A stretch of DNA of 59,106 nucleotides from Deltaproteobacteria bacterium (GTDB taxonomy: Bacteria; Desulfobacterota; Binatia; Bin18): NCBI GenBank assembly GCA_016874775.1, contig VGTJ01000010.1, positions 1 to 59,106 on the forward strand, read 5' to 3'. Of the stretch, positions 8,509-16,305 are shown piece after piece; position 1 is the stretch's first letter, and each line of letters opens with the position of its first letter. The translations under genes and the position numbers were made by a program. A model generated the notes under the pieces. The model had not been told where the DNA came from and searched no databases. It worked only from the letters and a program-made list of their open reading frames with translations.

Positions 8509-9495
8509 TTGGTATATTTGAAGAGGAGGAGTGGGGTCTTTCAGGTGGTGCGGAAGGGGGAAACAAGGGTGGTAGATGAAAAACACCAGTCAGATGCTGA
8601 CGCTAAGGCGAGTCAAGCGAGCAGCGAACAACAGCCCGTTGCACAAGAGCGCACCTTGGAGTCTCAGTCGCAACTCGACCCCGAGGTATTAGAAAAGGCT
8701 CTGACAGAACTCGATCGCACGAAAAATTTGCTACAGCATGAAGCCGCTGCGCGTCAGCAAGCGGAACGTGAACTGCGGAAAGCCAAAGATATCACCGAAG
8801 CAACGATTCGTGCCCGAGAAGAGTTTCTGGCAACGATGAGCCATGAACTGCGTACTCCTCTTAGCGTCGTGTTGGGCTATACCGACCTCTTAGAGGGAGG
8901 AGAGTTTGGCGATTTGACCGACCAGCAAACTGAGGTTCTCAAACGAGTGAGAAAAAATGCTGGTGATTTGTTGGGCCTTATTGATGCGCTCCTCGATGCC
9001 AGTCATCTCCAGGTGGGCCGTTCTGCCCTTTCTCTGACAGAGATCCGTTTGGGTGAACTCCTCGAAGAGGTATGGAAAGAGACAGAGGAGTTACGGGCCG
9101 TCTCACCGCTAGACTTTGTGTTCGAGGTACAAGATCCGGAGATGGGGTTCTCTACGGACGTCGACAAAATAAAGATTGTGTTACGGAATTTGCTCAGCAA
9201 TGCGCGGAAATTTACCGACCGAGGACAGGTCACTCTCCGAGGACAGCGAAAAGACCTTGGTGTCGAGATCTGTGTCGTTGATACGGGAATTGGAATGGAA
9301 AAGGAAGAAGTGCCCTTTGCCTTTCAGCCATTTCGTAAAGTAGGGACTACCGAGACACAACGTCGAGGGGGAGCAGGGCTTGGGCTCTATATCGTCAAGA
9401 ATTTCTTAGATTTGCTGAAGGGGACGATTACGGTAGAGAGTGAAGTGGGCCGTGGTTCGACGTTTCGGATTTGGCTTCCGCTGACACCGAGATAG
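8509..9495 (+). CDS. Soluble sensor histidine kinase
   Basis: Up to 328 residues. An acidic, Gln/Ser-rich N-terminus leads into a coiled coil (about residues 55-105: LEKALTELDRTKNLLQHEAA onward). The HisKA dimerisation domain follows with H-box EFLATMSHELRTPLS, then a HATPase_c domain with N-box NLLSNARKF, G1 DTGIGM and G2 GAGLGLYIV. There is no transmembrane segment and no sensor domain, so the input is unclear. The TTG at 8509 is the longest start; the GTG at 8569, preceded by GGAAGGGGG, is an equally plausible one. No response regulator is adjacent. The C-terminus closely resembles the kinase at 26437-28113, suggesting paralogy. Confidence 0.9.
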   Translation: MVYLKRRSGVFQVVRKGETRVVDEKHQSDADAKASQASSEQQPVAQERTLESQSQLDPEVLEKALTELDRTKNLLQHEAAARQQAERELRKAKDITEATIRAREEFLATMSHELRTPLSVVLGYTDLLEGGEFGDLTDQQTEVLKRVRKNAGDLLGLIDALLDASHLQVGRSALSLTEIRLGELLEEVWKETEELRAVSPLDFVFEVQDPEMGFSTDVDKIKIVLRNLLSNARKFTDRGQVTLRGQRKDLGVEICVVDTGIGMEKEEVPFAFQPFRKVGTTETQRRGGAGLGLYIVKNFLDLLKGTITVESEVGRGSTFRIWLPLTPR

Positions 9496-9568
9496 TCATC
9501 GATCGCTAAACCTTGCGAACTTGACTCCTCGCAGCTCCCCATTCATGGTAAGGTGCGGAGAGTTCGAC

Positions 9569-9919
9569 ATGAATATCCAAATTTTCGGTTTGCAAAAATG
9601 CGCCGATACCCGCAAAGCGCAACGGTTCTTCAAAGAGCGAGGCGTTCGCTTTCAGTTTGTCGATCTGAAAGAAAAAGGACTCTCAAAAGGTGAGTTACAG
9701 TCGGTGGCTGGACGAGTGCCGCTCGATCAGCTCATCGATCGGTCGAGCGCTCGTTTCGTTGAGAAAGGGCTTGCCCACGCTTCATTCAATGCCGCGAAGA
9801 TTGAGACACTCCTGCTTGATGATCCCTTACTGTTCCGTACGCCGATTGTCCGTAACGGCCGAGAGGCAACCGTGGGGTACTGCCCAGAGACTTGGAAGGA
9901 TTGGCAAGATCGGGAATGA
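9569..9919 (+). CDS. ArsC/Spx-family (YffB-like) thioredoxin-fold protein
   Basis: 116 residues from the ATG at 9569, which has GGAG 8 nt upstream; an upstream in-frame start would add 16 non-conserved residues. The first strand and active-site loop, IQIFGLQKCADTRKAQRFF, hold the single Cys of the arsenate-reductase/Spx family (the usual form is CDTCRK.). It ends with the family block LFRTPIVRNGREATVGYCPETW. Whether it reduces arsenate or acts as a Spx-like or YffB-like thiol protein cannot be told from sequence. It is convergent with the metallo-beta-lactamase gene across a 16-bp tandem repeat. Confidence 0.85.
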   Translation: MNIQIFGLQKCADTRKAQRFFKERGVRFQFVDLKEKGLSKGELQSVAGRVPLDQLIDRSSARFVEKGLAHASFNAAKIETLLLDDPLLFRTPIVRNGREATVGYCPETWKDWQDRE

Positions 9920-9960
9920 AGCGGAGAAATGGCGAAGGTAAAAACGGCATGGGCGAAAGA

Positions 9961-9988
9961 GCGAGTGGGCGGACCGGCGCCCACTCGC
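9961..9988. terminator. Strong hairpin after the ArsC-like gene
   Basis: GCGAGTGGGCG (9961-9971) and CGCCCACTCGC (9978-9988) form a perfect 11-bp GC-rich stem with a 6-nt loop, 41 nt past the stop of the ArsC-like gene. No T-run follows, and the right arm runs straight into the 16-bp tandem array. It could act as a terminator for the convergent transcripts, but it is also part of a larger imperfect inverted repeat that brackets the array. Confidence 0.5.
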
Positions 9989-10122
9989 CCATGCTACTGA
10001 TCGCCCATGCTACTGATCGCCCATGCTACTGATCGCCCATGCTACTGATCGCCCATGCTACTGATCGCCCATGCTACTGATCGCCCATGCTACTGATCGC
10101 CCATGCTACTGATCGCCCATGC
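9987..10122. repeat. Perfect 16-bp tandem repeat, 8.5 copies
   Basis: Eight identical copies of GCCCATGCTACTGATC (9987-10114), then a half copy GCCCATGC to 10122. There are no spacers and no base differences between copies, so expansion is recent or actively homogenised. Each copy carries GATC. Imperfect inverted sequences flank the array: GGGCGAAAGAGCGAGTGGGCG on the left and a 17/21 match on the right around 10121-10142. The array lies between two convergent genes. It is not a CRISPR because there are no unique spacers. Confidence 0.97.
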
Positions 10123-10156
10123 GCCCGTTCGCTTTGTCGCCCGGTCAGGAGAGAGG

Positions 10157-10930
10157 CTAAGCGAGGGGGGCAGGGGCATGTGGTACTTCCTTCCACTGAT
10201 CCGGGTCGTGACCGTAGAGGATCGTTGCCCCTTTTTTATCGCGTAGGTCTCGCAGCGTTGCCAGTGACTTGTACATCTCCTGTTCGTCATAGGCGACGGA
10301 CGGTAACAAGTTCTCATCCATATTGGTCTTGGTGTAACAGGCATCTCCGGTGACGACGAAGTCTCTATCGCCGGTAATGCGAATGCGTAGTGACTGATGG
10401 CCTGGTGTGTGGCCGTGGGTTGGAATAATCACCAACGTTCCATCACCAAAGATGTCGAGTTCACCATCAACGGCTTGATAGTTCAATTTGTGATCCCAGT
10501 CTTTGCGATCAAAGAGGACTTTCTTACGTAACTGCGGGTCGCGTGCGGCGTCGAGTTCATTTTTTTGTACAAGGATGGTTGACTGCGGAAAGAATTCATT
10601 GCCGCCACAGTGGTCGAAATGAAAATGCGAATTGATGACATAGGTGATGTCATTGGGCGTGAGTTTGAACTGCGCGAGTTGCGCCACGATTTCTTCACCC
10701 GGCTTGGTGCGTGACACGAAACTCTTCGCCATCGCCTCACCCAATCGCGCAACCGGATCTTGCATGACCTGGCAATGAACGCCGGTGTCGAACACGACAT
10801 TGCCTTTTGGATGGGTGATCAAATAACTTGGCACTGGGATTGTCAGCATCGTGCCACGCGGGCGATTGGGGAAAAACAGTTTGCTATCGAATTCAAGCCA
10901 ACCGACTGGCATGGAATAGACTTGCATCAT
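10157..10930 (-). CDS. Metallo-beta-lactamase-fold lactonase-like hydrolase
   Basis: 257 residues from the ATG at 10930, chosen because AAGGAGGGG stands 6-7 nt upstream. The zinc motif HFHFDHCGG matches HxHxDH of the AHL-lactonase branch, with a later HGHTPGHQS block, the bridging Asp in VVTGDACYT and the last His in LYGHDPDQW. The lead VPVPSYLITHPKGNVVFDTGVH is typical of N-acyl homoserine lactone or other lactone hydrolases. No signal peptide is present. The physiological substrate is unknown; quorum quenching is one possibility. It is divergent from the PQQ dehydrogenase gene about 150 bp away, so a link with alcohol or lactone oxidation products is also possible. Confidence 0.87.
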   Translation of the reverse strand: MMQVYSMPVGWLEFDSKLFFPNRPRGTMLTIPVPSYLITHPKGNVVFDTGVHCQVMQDPVARLGEAMAKSFVSRTKPGEEIVAQLAQFKLTPNDITYVINSHFHFDHCGGNEFFPQSTILVQKNELDAARDPQLRKKVLFDRKDWDHKLNYQAVDGELDIFGDGTLVIIPTHGHTPGHQSLRIRITGDRDFVVTGDACYTKTNMDENLLPSVAYDEQEMYKSLATLRDLRDKKGATILYGHDPDQWKEVPHAPAPLA

Positions 10931-11079
10931 AACGAGCCCCTCCTTGGGTCTCTTTATTGCCCCATTCGGCCTGTCAGGTCTAGGGCGCGCGTTCGCTTCC
11001 CTTGATCGAACTGACAAAACTCAGTAGTTTGCCGCCAGCGATAGAGGAATATGGACATTCTATGAAGGAGGAAATTGCT

Positions 11080-12786
11080 ATGGTTCGCCGTGGGCGCGAG
11101 ATACGTGTATGCACCCTCGCCAGCTTGTTTGTCTTGCTTTCAGGGGCTGCACAAGCTGCGGAAGAAAAAACCTACGACCTCAAACCCGTCACGCAAGAAC
11201 GCTTGTTGAAGGGCACTGAAGATCCATCTGCCTGGTTGATGTATGGCGGTGACTATAACAGTTGGCGCTATAGTGCATTGAAAGACATTAACAAACAGAA
11301 TGTGAAGAAACTTGCGGTCGCCTGGATCTTCCAAACTGGGATTCCTGGACAATTAGAAGCCTCGCCGGTTATTGCCGACGGCATTCTGTATCTGACCACG
11401 TCCTATAATCATCTCTTTGCGCTTGATGCCGTGACCGGTGAAGCGATCTGGAAATATGATCACCCTTTGCCGGATGATATCCGGATTTGCTGCGGGCCAA
11501 CCAATCGTGGTGTCGCTATTGCTGACGATAAAGTCTTTATGGCGACGCTCGATGCGCGGTTAGTGGCCCTTGATCGCAAGACTGGCAAAGTGGCGTGGAA
11601 TGTAGAGATCGATAAATATGCCAACGGTTTTAGTTCGACCGTCGCTCCACTGATCGTGAAGGATAAAGTGGTTGTTGGTATCGCTGGCGGTGAGTATGGC
11701 GTTCGTGGATATCTCGACGCCTATGATGTCACAACCGGCGAACGTAAATGGCGAACCTATACCACTCCAGGTGAGGGGGAGAAAGGCGTTGAAACCTGGG
11801 AAGGTGACTCGTGGAAATTTGGTGGTGGCCCCACCTGGATCACTGGTTCGTACGATCCTGAACAAGATGTGTTGTTCTGGGCAGCGGGGAACACCTCACC
11901 AGACTGGAACGGTGACGCACGTAAGGGCGATAATCTGTACACCGATTCTGTTCTGGCGATGAACCCTGATACTGGCGAAGTGAAATGGCATTTCCAGTTC
12001 ACGCCGCATGATGTCTGGGACTACGATGGCAACACCGATCTGTTTCTCGTCAATGTGATGCGGAACGGTCGAAACGTCAAAGCCCTGGCGCAGCCCAACC
12101 GTAACGGCTTTCTGTATGTGTTGGATCGGACGTCAGGAAAATTTCTCCACGGTGGTCAGTATGTCGATCAACTCAACTGGGCGAAGGGACTCGATGAGAA
12201 TGGTCGTCCGATCGTTGATCCCAAATATATTCCTCAAGAAGAAGGAAAAGAGTGGATCTGTCCGGGTGCTCCAGGTGGGAAAAATAGTTCATATACCGCG
12301 GCGTATAGTCCAACGACGAAGCTGATGTATGTCCCGGTCATTGAGAGCTGCATGCAGATGAAAAAAGCAGCGGCAACGTTCATTCAAGGAATTCCGTTCT
12401 GGGGTGGAGGTTGGAATGGCAGCCAGGGCGATGACGGGACAGCCTACGGCCATTTCTCTGCAATTGATACGACAACCGGCGCAATTAAATGGCGGCATAA
12501 AGAAAAGTATCCGTTGCTCGGCGGAACGCTGGCCACAGGTGGTGGCCTGGTGTTTACCGGTAACCAAGAAGGACATGTCAAAGCATTTGACGATACCACT
12601 GGTAAACTGTTGTGGCAGTTCCAGACTGGCGCGTCAGTGCGTGGACAACCAGCAACCTACAAGATTGGTGGTCGTCAATATATTGCGATGCCCTCTGGCG
12701 GTGGTGGCATTGTCGCAACCGTGGCTGGCGAGCCTCCGCTGGCCAGTAAAGGGAGTGCGGTGATTGTGTTTGCGCTGCCGCAGTAA
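11080..12786 (+). CDS. PQQ-dependent alcohol dehydrogenase, predicted lanthanide type (copy 1)
   Basis: 568 residues from the ATG at 11080, with AAGGAGGA 7 nt upstream. A Sec signal peptide (RRGREIRVCTLASLFVLLSG...AQA/AEE) sends it to the periplasm. It is an eight-bladed quinoprotein of the methanol/ethanol dehydrogenase family. The vicinal disulfide Cys pair is C137-C138 (ICCGPTNRG). The catalytic segment TPHDVWDYDGNT supplies D314 and, two residues on, D316. The extra Asp is the known marker of lanthanide-dependent enzymes (XoxF, ExaF/PedH); calcium enzymes have Ala or Ser there. There is no C-terminal haem domain, so electrons must leave through a separate cytochrome. It oxidises a primary alcohol; the exact substrate is not readable. 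Confidence 0.95.
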   Translation: MVRRGREIRVCTLASLFVLLSGAAQAAEEKTYDLKPVTQERLLKGTEDPSAWLMYGGDYNSWRYSALKDINKQNVKKLAVAWIFQTGIPGQLEASPVIADGILYLTTSYNHLFALDAVTGEAIWKYDHPLPDDIRICCGPTNRGVAIADDKVFMATLDARLVALDRKTGKVAWNVEIDKYANGFSSTVAPLIVKDKVVVGIAGGEYGVRGYLDAYDVTTGERKWRTYTTPGEGEKGVETWEGDSWKFGGGPTWITGSYDPEQDVLFWAAGNTSPDWNGDARKGDNLYTDSVLAMNPDTGEVKWHFQFTPHDVWDYDGNTDLFLVNVMRNGRNVKALAQPNRNGFLYVLDRTSGKFLHGGQYVDQLNWAKGLDENGRPIVDPKYIPQEEGKEWICPGAPGGKNSSYTAAYSPTTKLMYVPVIESCMQMKKAAATFIQGIPFWGGGWNGSQGDDGTAYGHFSAIDTTTGAIKWRHKEKYPLLGGTLATGGGLVFTGNQEGHVKAFDDTTGKLLWQFQTGASVRGQPATYKIGGRQYIAMPSGGGGIVATVAGEPPLASKGSAVIVFALPQ

Positions 12787-12790
12787 AGCT

Positions 12791-12876
12791 CTCAGCATTC
12801 AGCTATCAGCCTCAAACAAGGAAAAAACGATTTGTCGTCTTTGTCTGGCTGATAGCTGACGGCTAATAGCTAACGG
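12791..12876. repeat. Heptad hairpin element between the two PQQ dehydrogenases
   Basis: The left arm CTCAGCATTCAGCTATCAGCC (12791-12811) and the right arm GGCTGATAGCTGACGGCTAATAGC... (12847-12876) are largely complementary and each shows a roughly 7-bp periodicity. It lies entirely in the gap between the tandem dehydrogenase genes, beginning 5 nt after the first stop. It belongs to the window-wide class of heptad elements. Confidence 0.8.
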
Positions 12877-12967
12877 CTTTTGCCTTACCTTGACCCATTT
12901 CCGAAAAGACAGTACCTTTCGACCGCGTTCAGCCAGGATGTGGCTGAACACAAGGAGGATCGTGTCC

Positions 12968-14680
12968 ATGCAGCAGTCCTGGTTACGGCGATTCGCCGGA
13001 AGTATTGTCGCACTTGTTGTGCTTTTCCCATTGGCCGTGCACGCGCAGAGCGGGAAGAAAGAGTGGGACTTGAAACCCGTAACGACGGCCCGTTTGCTCA
13101 ATGGTACTGACGACCCGTCATCCTGGTTGATGTACGGCGGGAACTATCAGAATTGGCGTTTCAGCCCACTCAAGGACATCAACACCAAGAATGTCAAAAA
13201 CTTGCAGGTCGCCTGGATTTTTCAAACTGGAATCCCTGGACAACTGGAAACCGCACCGATCGTCGCCGATGGGATTATGTATGTCGTCGCTGCCTACAAT
13301 CATGTGTATGCGTTAGATGCAGCGACCGGTGAGCCGATTTGGAAATACGATCACCCGCTTCCAGACGATTTACGAATCTGCTGCGGACCAACCAACCGCG
13401 GCGTTGCGTTGTCGGGTGACAAAGTGTTTGTTGCGACCCTGGATGCGCGCATGGTCGCGTTAGATCGTAAAACCGGCAAGGTCATCTGGAACGTGGAGAT
13501 GGATGACTACAGAGTTGGCTATAGCTCGACTGCCGCTCCGCTTGTGATCAGGAAGAATGTCATCATCGGTATTGCTGGTGGTGAGTATGGGGTTCGCAGT
13601 TGGATTGATGCCTATGATGTCGAAACCGGGAAACGCACCTGGAGACGCTACACGATCCCATCCGAAGGGGAGAAGGGTGTAGAAACATGGGCCGGTGATT
13701 CATGGAAGACTGGCGGCGGACCGGCCTGGGTGACTGGCTCGTACGATCAAAAGGCTGACATTCTCTACTGGGCAACTGGAAACCCGTCACCGGACTGGAA
13801 TGGTGATACACGCAAAGGTGATAATCTCTACACCAACTCCGTGTTAGCCTTAAACCCTGATACTGGTGAGATGAAATGGTACTTCCAGTTTACGCCGCAT
13901 GATGAATGGGATTACGATGGTAACACCGGCATGTTTCTCGTCGATGTGAATCGCAGTGGCGCGATGGTGCCAGCGCTTGCTCAACCGAACCGGAACGGCT
14001 TTGTCTATGTGTTAGACCGGAACAATGGGAAGTATCTCCACGGCTCACAATATGTTGAACAACTGAATTGGGCCAAAGGCCTTGATGAGAAAGGCCGCCC
14101 GATCGTCGATCCGAAGTATTTGCCGGTGGAAGGTGGCAATAAAGAATATATCTGCCCAGGTAACGTGGGTGGGCAAAACGGGTCATATACCGCCGCGTAT
14201 AGTCCGCAGACAAAGCTGATGTATGTCCCAGTTATTGAAAGCTGCGGGAAGATGGAGAAGGCGGTGTCTACCTTTATCCAAGGCATTCCATTCTGGGGCG
14301 GAGGCCCGGGGGCAACCCAAGCCGATGATCAATCGTCCTATGGTCACCTGTCCGCGATTGATCCTACCACTGGCGCGATCAAGTGGCGCTATAAAGATGA
14401 CTATCCGTTAGTGGGTGGGACATTGGCGACGGCTGGGGGACTGGTGTTTACCGGTAATCAAATGGGCTATGCGATGGCCTTTAACGATGCGACCGGCGAA
14501 GTCCTGTGGAAGTCACAAACTGGCTCTACGGTCCGTGGACAACCAACGGCGTATAAAATCGGGGGGCGCCAATACGTCGCCGTACCGAGTGGCGGTGGTG
14601 GGTTGGCAGTGACTATCGTGGGTGAGAATCCCCTAGGAACCAAAGGCAGTGCGATCATTGTGTACGCATTGCCGAGATAG
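12968..14680 (+). CDS. PQQ-dependent alcohol dehydrogenase, predicted lanthanide type (copy 2)
   Basis: 570 residues from the ATG at 12968, with AAGGAGG at 12952-12958. The signal peptide is QQSWLRRFAGSIVALVVLFP...VHA/QSG. It is very similar along its whole length to the preceding gene, so this is a tandem duplication. It keeps the disulfide pair C138-C139 (ICCGPTNRG) and the catalytic TPHDEWDYDGNTG with D315 and the lanthanide-type D317. Differences are concentrated in the N-terminus, the metal-site neighbour (DEW against DVW) and loops, suggesting different substrate preference or regulation. XoxJ-like and cytochrome genes follow, completing an electron-transfer module. Confidence 0.95.
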   Translation: MQQSWLRRFAGSIVALVVLFPLAVHAQSGKKEWDLKPVTTARLLNGTDDPSSWLMYGGNYQNWRFSPLKDINTKNVKNLQVAWIFQTGIPGQLETAPIVADGIMYVVAAYNHVYALDAATGEPIWKYDHPLPDDLRICCGPTNRGVALSGDKVFVATLDARMVALDRKTGKVIWNVEMDDYRVGYSSTAAPLVIRKNVIIGIAGGEYGVRSWIDAYDVETGKRTWRRYTIPSEGEKGVETWAGDSWKTGGGPAWVTGSYDQKADILYWATGNPSPDWNGDTRKGDNLYTNSVLALNPDTGEMKWYFQFTPHDEWDYDGNTGMFLVDVNRSGAMVPALAQPNRNGFVYVLDRNNGKYLHGSQYVEQLNWAKGLDEKGRPIVDPKYLPVEGGNKEYICPGNVGGQNGSYTAAYSPQTKLMYVPVIESCGKMEKAVSTFIQGIPFWGGGPGATQADDQSSYGHLSAIDPTTGAIKWRYKDDYPLVGGTLATAGGLVFTGNQMGYAMAFNDATGEVLWKSQTGSTVRGQPTAYKIGGRQYVAVPSGGGGLAVTIVGENPLGTKGSAIIVYALPR

Positions 14681-14741
14681 TCTACCACTGTGAATTTTGA
14701 GCAGATGAACGTGACGGTTCTGGGCTTGGCATACCTGCGTA

Positions 14742-14845
14742 GCCTGTCCCCAGTCTGTACTGGGGAGCAGGCATCCAGTCCTGTGAATTGCCAACTGAAC
14801 GCAAACTGTTTGGCTTCCCAGACTTCGACTGGGCTCAGGACAGGC
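14742..14845. repeat. Palindromic element in the xoxJ leader
   Basis: GCCTGTCC (14742-14749) pairs with GGACAGGC (14838-14845). Inside the left arm, CCCCAGT (14748-14754) pairs with ACTGGGG (14759-14765), giving a nested hairpin. The 207-bp gap before the XoxJ-like start therefore holds a structured non-coding element. It may be a mobile miniature repeat or an RNA leader; the sequence alone does not decide. Confidence 0.6.
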
Positions 14846-14887
14846 TTTCTCGGGAATCACGCACCTCACATTTTTTTAGGATATTCA

Positions 14888-15727
14888 TTGCGACGGTTTC
14901 TCACTCTTCTGATCCCTCTTTATTGGCTTTTCTCTGCGTTTTTCTTTCCTCCCGCTGTCAGTGCTGCGGATGCGCAAACCGAACTTCGCGTCTGCCTGCT
15001 TGAAGACAACCTGCCTTTATCGTCAATGAAAGAGAATAACGGCTTTGACTTCGATACTGCGAAGGCAGTTGCAGGGCTGCTTAACCGCTCGTTTGTCCCA
15101 GTGTGGGCAAAGAACTATACCCAGATCCAAGAAATCGAAGAGAGTGATTTTCCGACACGTAAACTTGGGAGAAACGAGTGCGATGCGATCTTCAGTATGC
15201 CAGGTGCGGACGCAATTAAAGATGCGCCGAAGGCAGAACTCGGAGCGCCGTACTACGGCGCTGCGTTTGAGTTGATTGGCGCTGAGGGTGCAACGCAGAA
15301 GAATTTGCATTCTCTGGGCGATGCTCCGGTTGCAATCCAGGCGCAAACAGTTGCCAACTTCGTCCTGAGTGCCCGTAAGGCGAAGATACGGACATTCTTT
15401 TCGGTGCCAGCAGCGTTGGAAGGAATCAACAAAGGCGAAGCGCAACTTGCATTGTTGTGGGGACCGCTGGCCGGCTGGCACTTGCGTAATCATCCAGAAG
15501 CGAAGTTAGCGTTTGTGACTGGCTATGAGCCACCTGCGGCTGTCTGTTGGAATGAGCATGTGGCAACACGAAAAACCGATACAGAACTCCGTACCCAGAT
15601 TGATACGGCATTGGCAAAGCTCACGGCTGATGGAACGCTAAAGACATTCATGGAACGGTATGGCATTCCCTATCACACGCCGTTTGCAGCCACCTACAGC
15701 TATGCCGAGATACTGAAACTAAAATAA
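14888..15727 (+). CDS. XoxJ/MxaJ-like periplasmic binding protein
   Basis: 279 residues from the TTG at 14888 (TTTAGGA just upstream); a GTG at 14690 would put 66 unlikely residues before the signal peptide. The signal peptide is RRFLTLLIPLYWLFSAFFF...VSA/ADA. The mature protein has the family 3 solute-binding fold: LRVCLLEDNLPLSSMKENNGFDFDTAKAVAG, AIFSMPGADAIKDAPKAELG, then NFVLSARKAKIRTFFSVPAA and a C-terminal YGIPYH. This matches the quinoprotein-dehydrogenase-associated group, thought to help mature or activate the PQQ enzyme rather than import a solute. It lies directly after the two dehydrogenases and before their likely cytochrome. Confidence 0.9.
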   Translation: MRRFLTLLIPLYWLFSAFFFPPAVSAADAQTELRVCLLEDNLPLSSMKENNGFDFDTAKAVAGLLNRSFVPVWAKNYTQIQEIEESDFPTRKLGRNECDAIFSMPGADAIKDAPKAELGAPYYGAAFELIGAEGATQKNLHSLGDAPVAIQAQTVANFVLSARKAKIRTFFSVPAALEGINKGEAQLALLWGPLAGWHLRNHPEAKLAFVTGYEPPAAVCWNEHVATRKTDTELRTQIDTALAKLTADGTLKTFMERYGIPYHTPFAATYSYAEILKLK

Positions 15728-15765
15728 CCCACCTGTGTTTACAGCAGGCAGGAGATACGCACACG

Positions 15766-16170
15766 ATGCAGAGACCTTTCTTCCTGGTTGGTGTCACCCT
15801 GTTCACCCTCTTCACTTTTAGTCATATTTCTCACGCGCAGACCCCTCCAACAAAGAATCCGTTTGCTGGAGATGAAAAGGCCATCAAAGAAGGCAAAGGA
15901 GTTTTTGAGGGAGTGTGTGCAGGCTATTGCCATGCCACTGAAGCAGCCTCTCGCCCTGGCAGTCGTTGCCCAAGCTTATTTGATTGTGAATGGAAACATG
16001 GTGGGGACGATGCCGCTGTTTTCAAAACCCTGCAGGACGGAGTGCCAAAGACTGAGATGATTGGTTTTAAGGGGCGCTTACCAGACGACATGCTATGGAA
16101 AATTCTGGCGTATGTCCGTTCGGTGTCGAAATGTCAAGACAGCGGCGCAGCGGCCACACCAGCGCATTAA
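15766..16170 (+). CDS. Periplasmic c-type cytochrome with CX3CH haem motif
   Basis: 134 residues with signal peptide QRPFFLVGVTLFTLFTFSH...SHA/QTP. The haem attachment motif reads C51-A-G-Y-C55-H56. Three residues, not two, separate the cysteines; I checked this at codon level (TGT GCA GGC TAT TGC CAT). M98 (KTEMIGF) or M109 could be the second axial ligand. Three more cysteines (C68, C74, C123) are present. It ends with LPDDMLWKILAYVRSVS, the usual C-terminal helix of class I cytochromes. Its place right after xoxJ makes it the likely electron acceptor of the PQQ dehydrogenases (XoxG-like role). Confidence 0.87.
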   Translation: MQRPFFLVGVTLFTLFTFSHISHAQTPPTKNPFAGDEKAIKEGKGVFEGVCAGYCHATEAASRPGSRCPSLFDCEWKHGGDDAAVFKTLQDGVPKTEMIGFKGRLPDDMLWKILAYVRSVSKCQDSGAAATPAH

Positions 16171-16232
16171 CACACGTAGTCAGTAGAGGAACAAAACGAT
16201 GAATAGCGAATTACAACAGAGGAATCTTATCC

Positions 16233-16305
16233 ATTCAGCATTCATCGTTCAGCATTCATCGTTCTCTCCCATGCGAGCTACTGGCTACTGGCTACTGGCT
16301 ACTGG
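16233..16305 (+). repeat. Heptad repeats at the 5' end of the YVTN gene
   Basis: TTCAGCATTCATCG occurs twice in tandem (about 16233-16263, two 7-bp units each). It is followed after 15 nt by four exact copies of CTACTGG (16278-16305). The second block is inside the reading frame. Because 3 x 7 bp is seven codons, it encodes a repeating ATG-YWLL peptide that forms part of the signal peptide of the next gene. Confidence 0.93.

Noticed and set aside
9987-10122. The 16-bp array as a CRISPR
   Set aside because: Repeats are directly adjacent with no spacers, and no cas genes are present.
10087-10353. Open frames running through the 16-bp array
   Set aside because: They arise from the repeat period and overlap the lactonase gene antisense; the composition is not protein-like.
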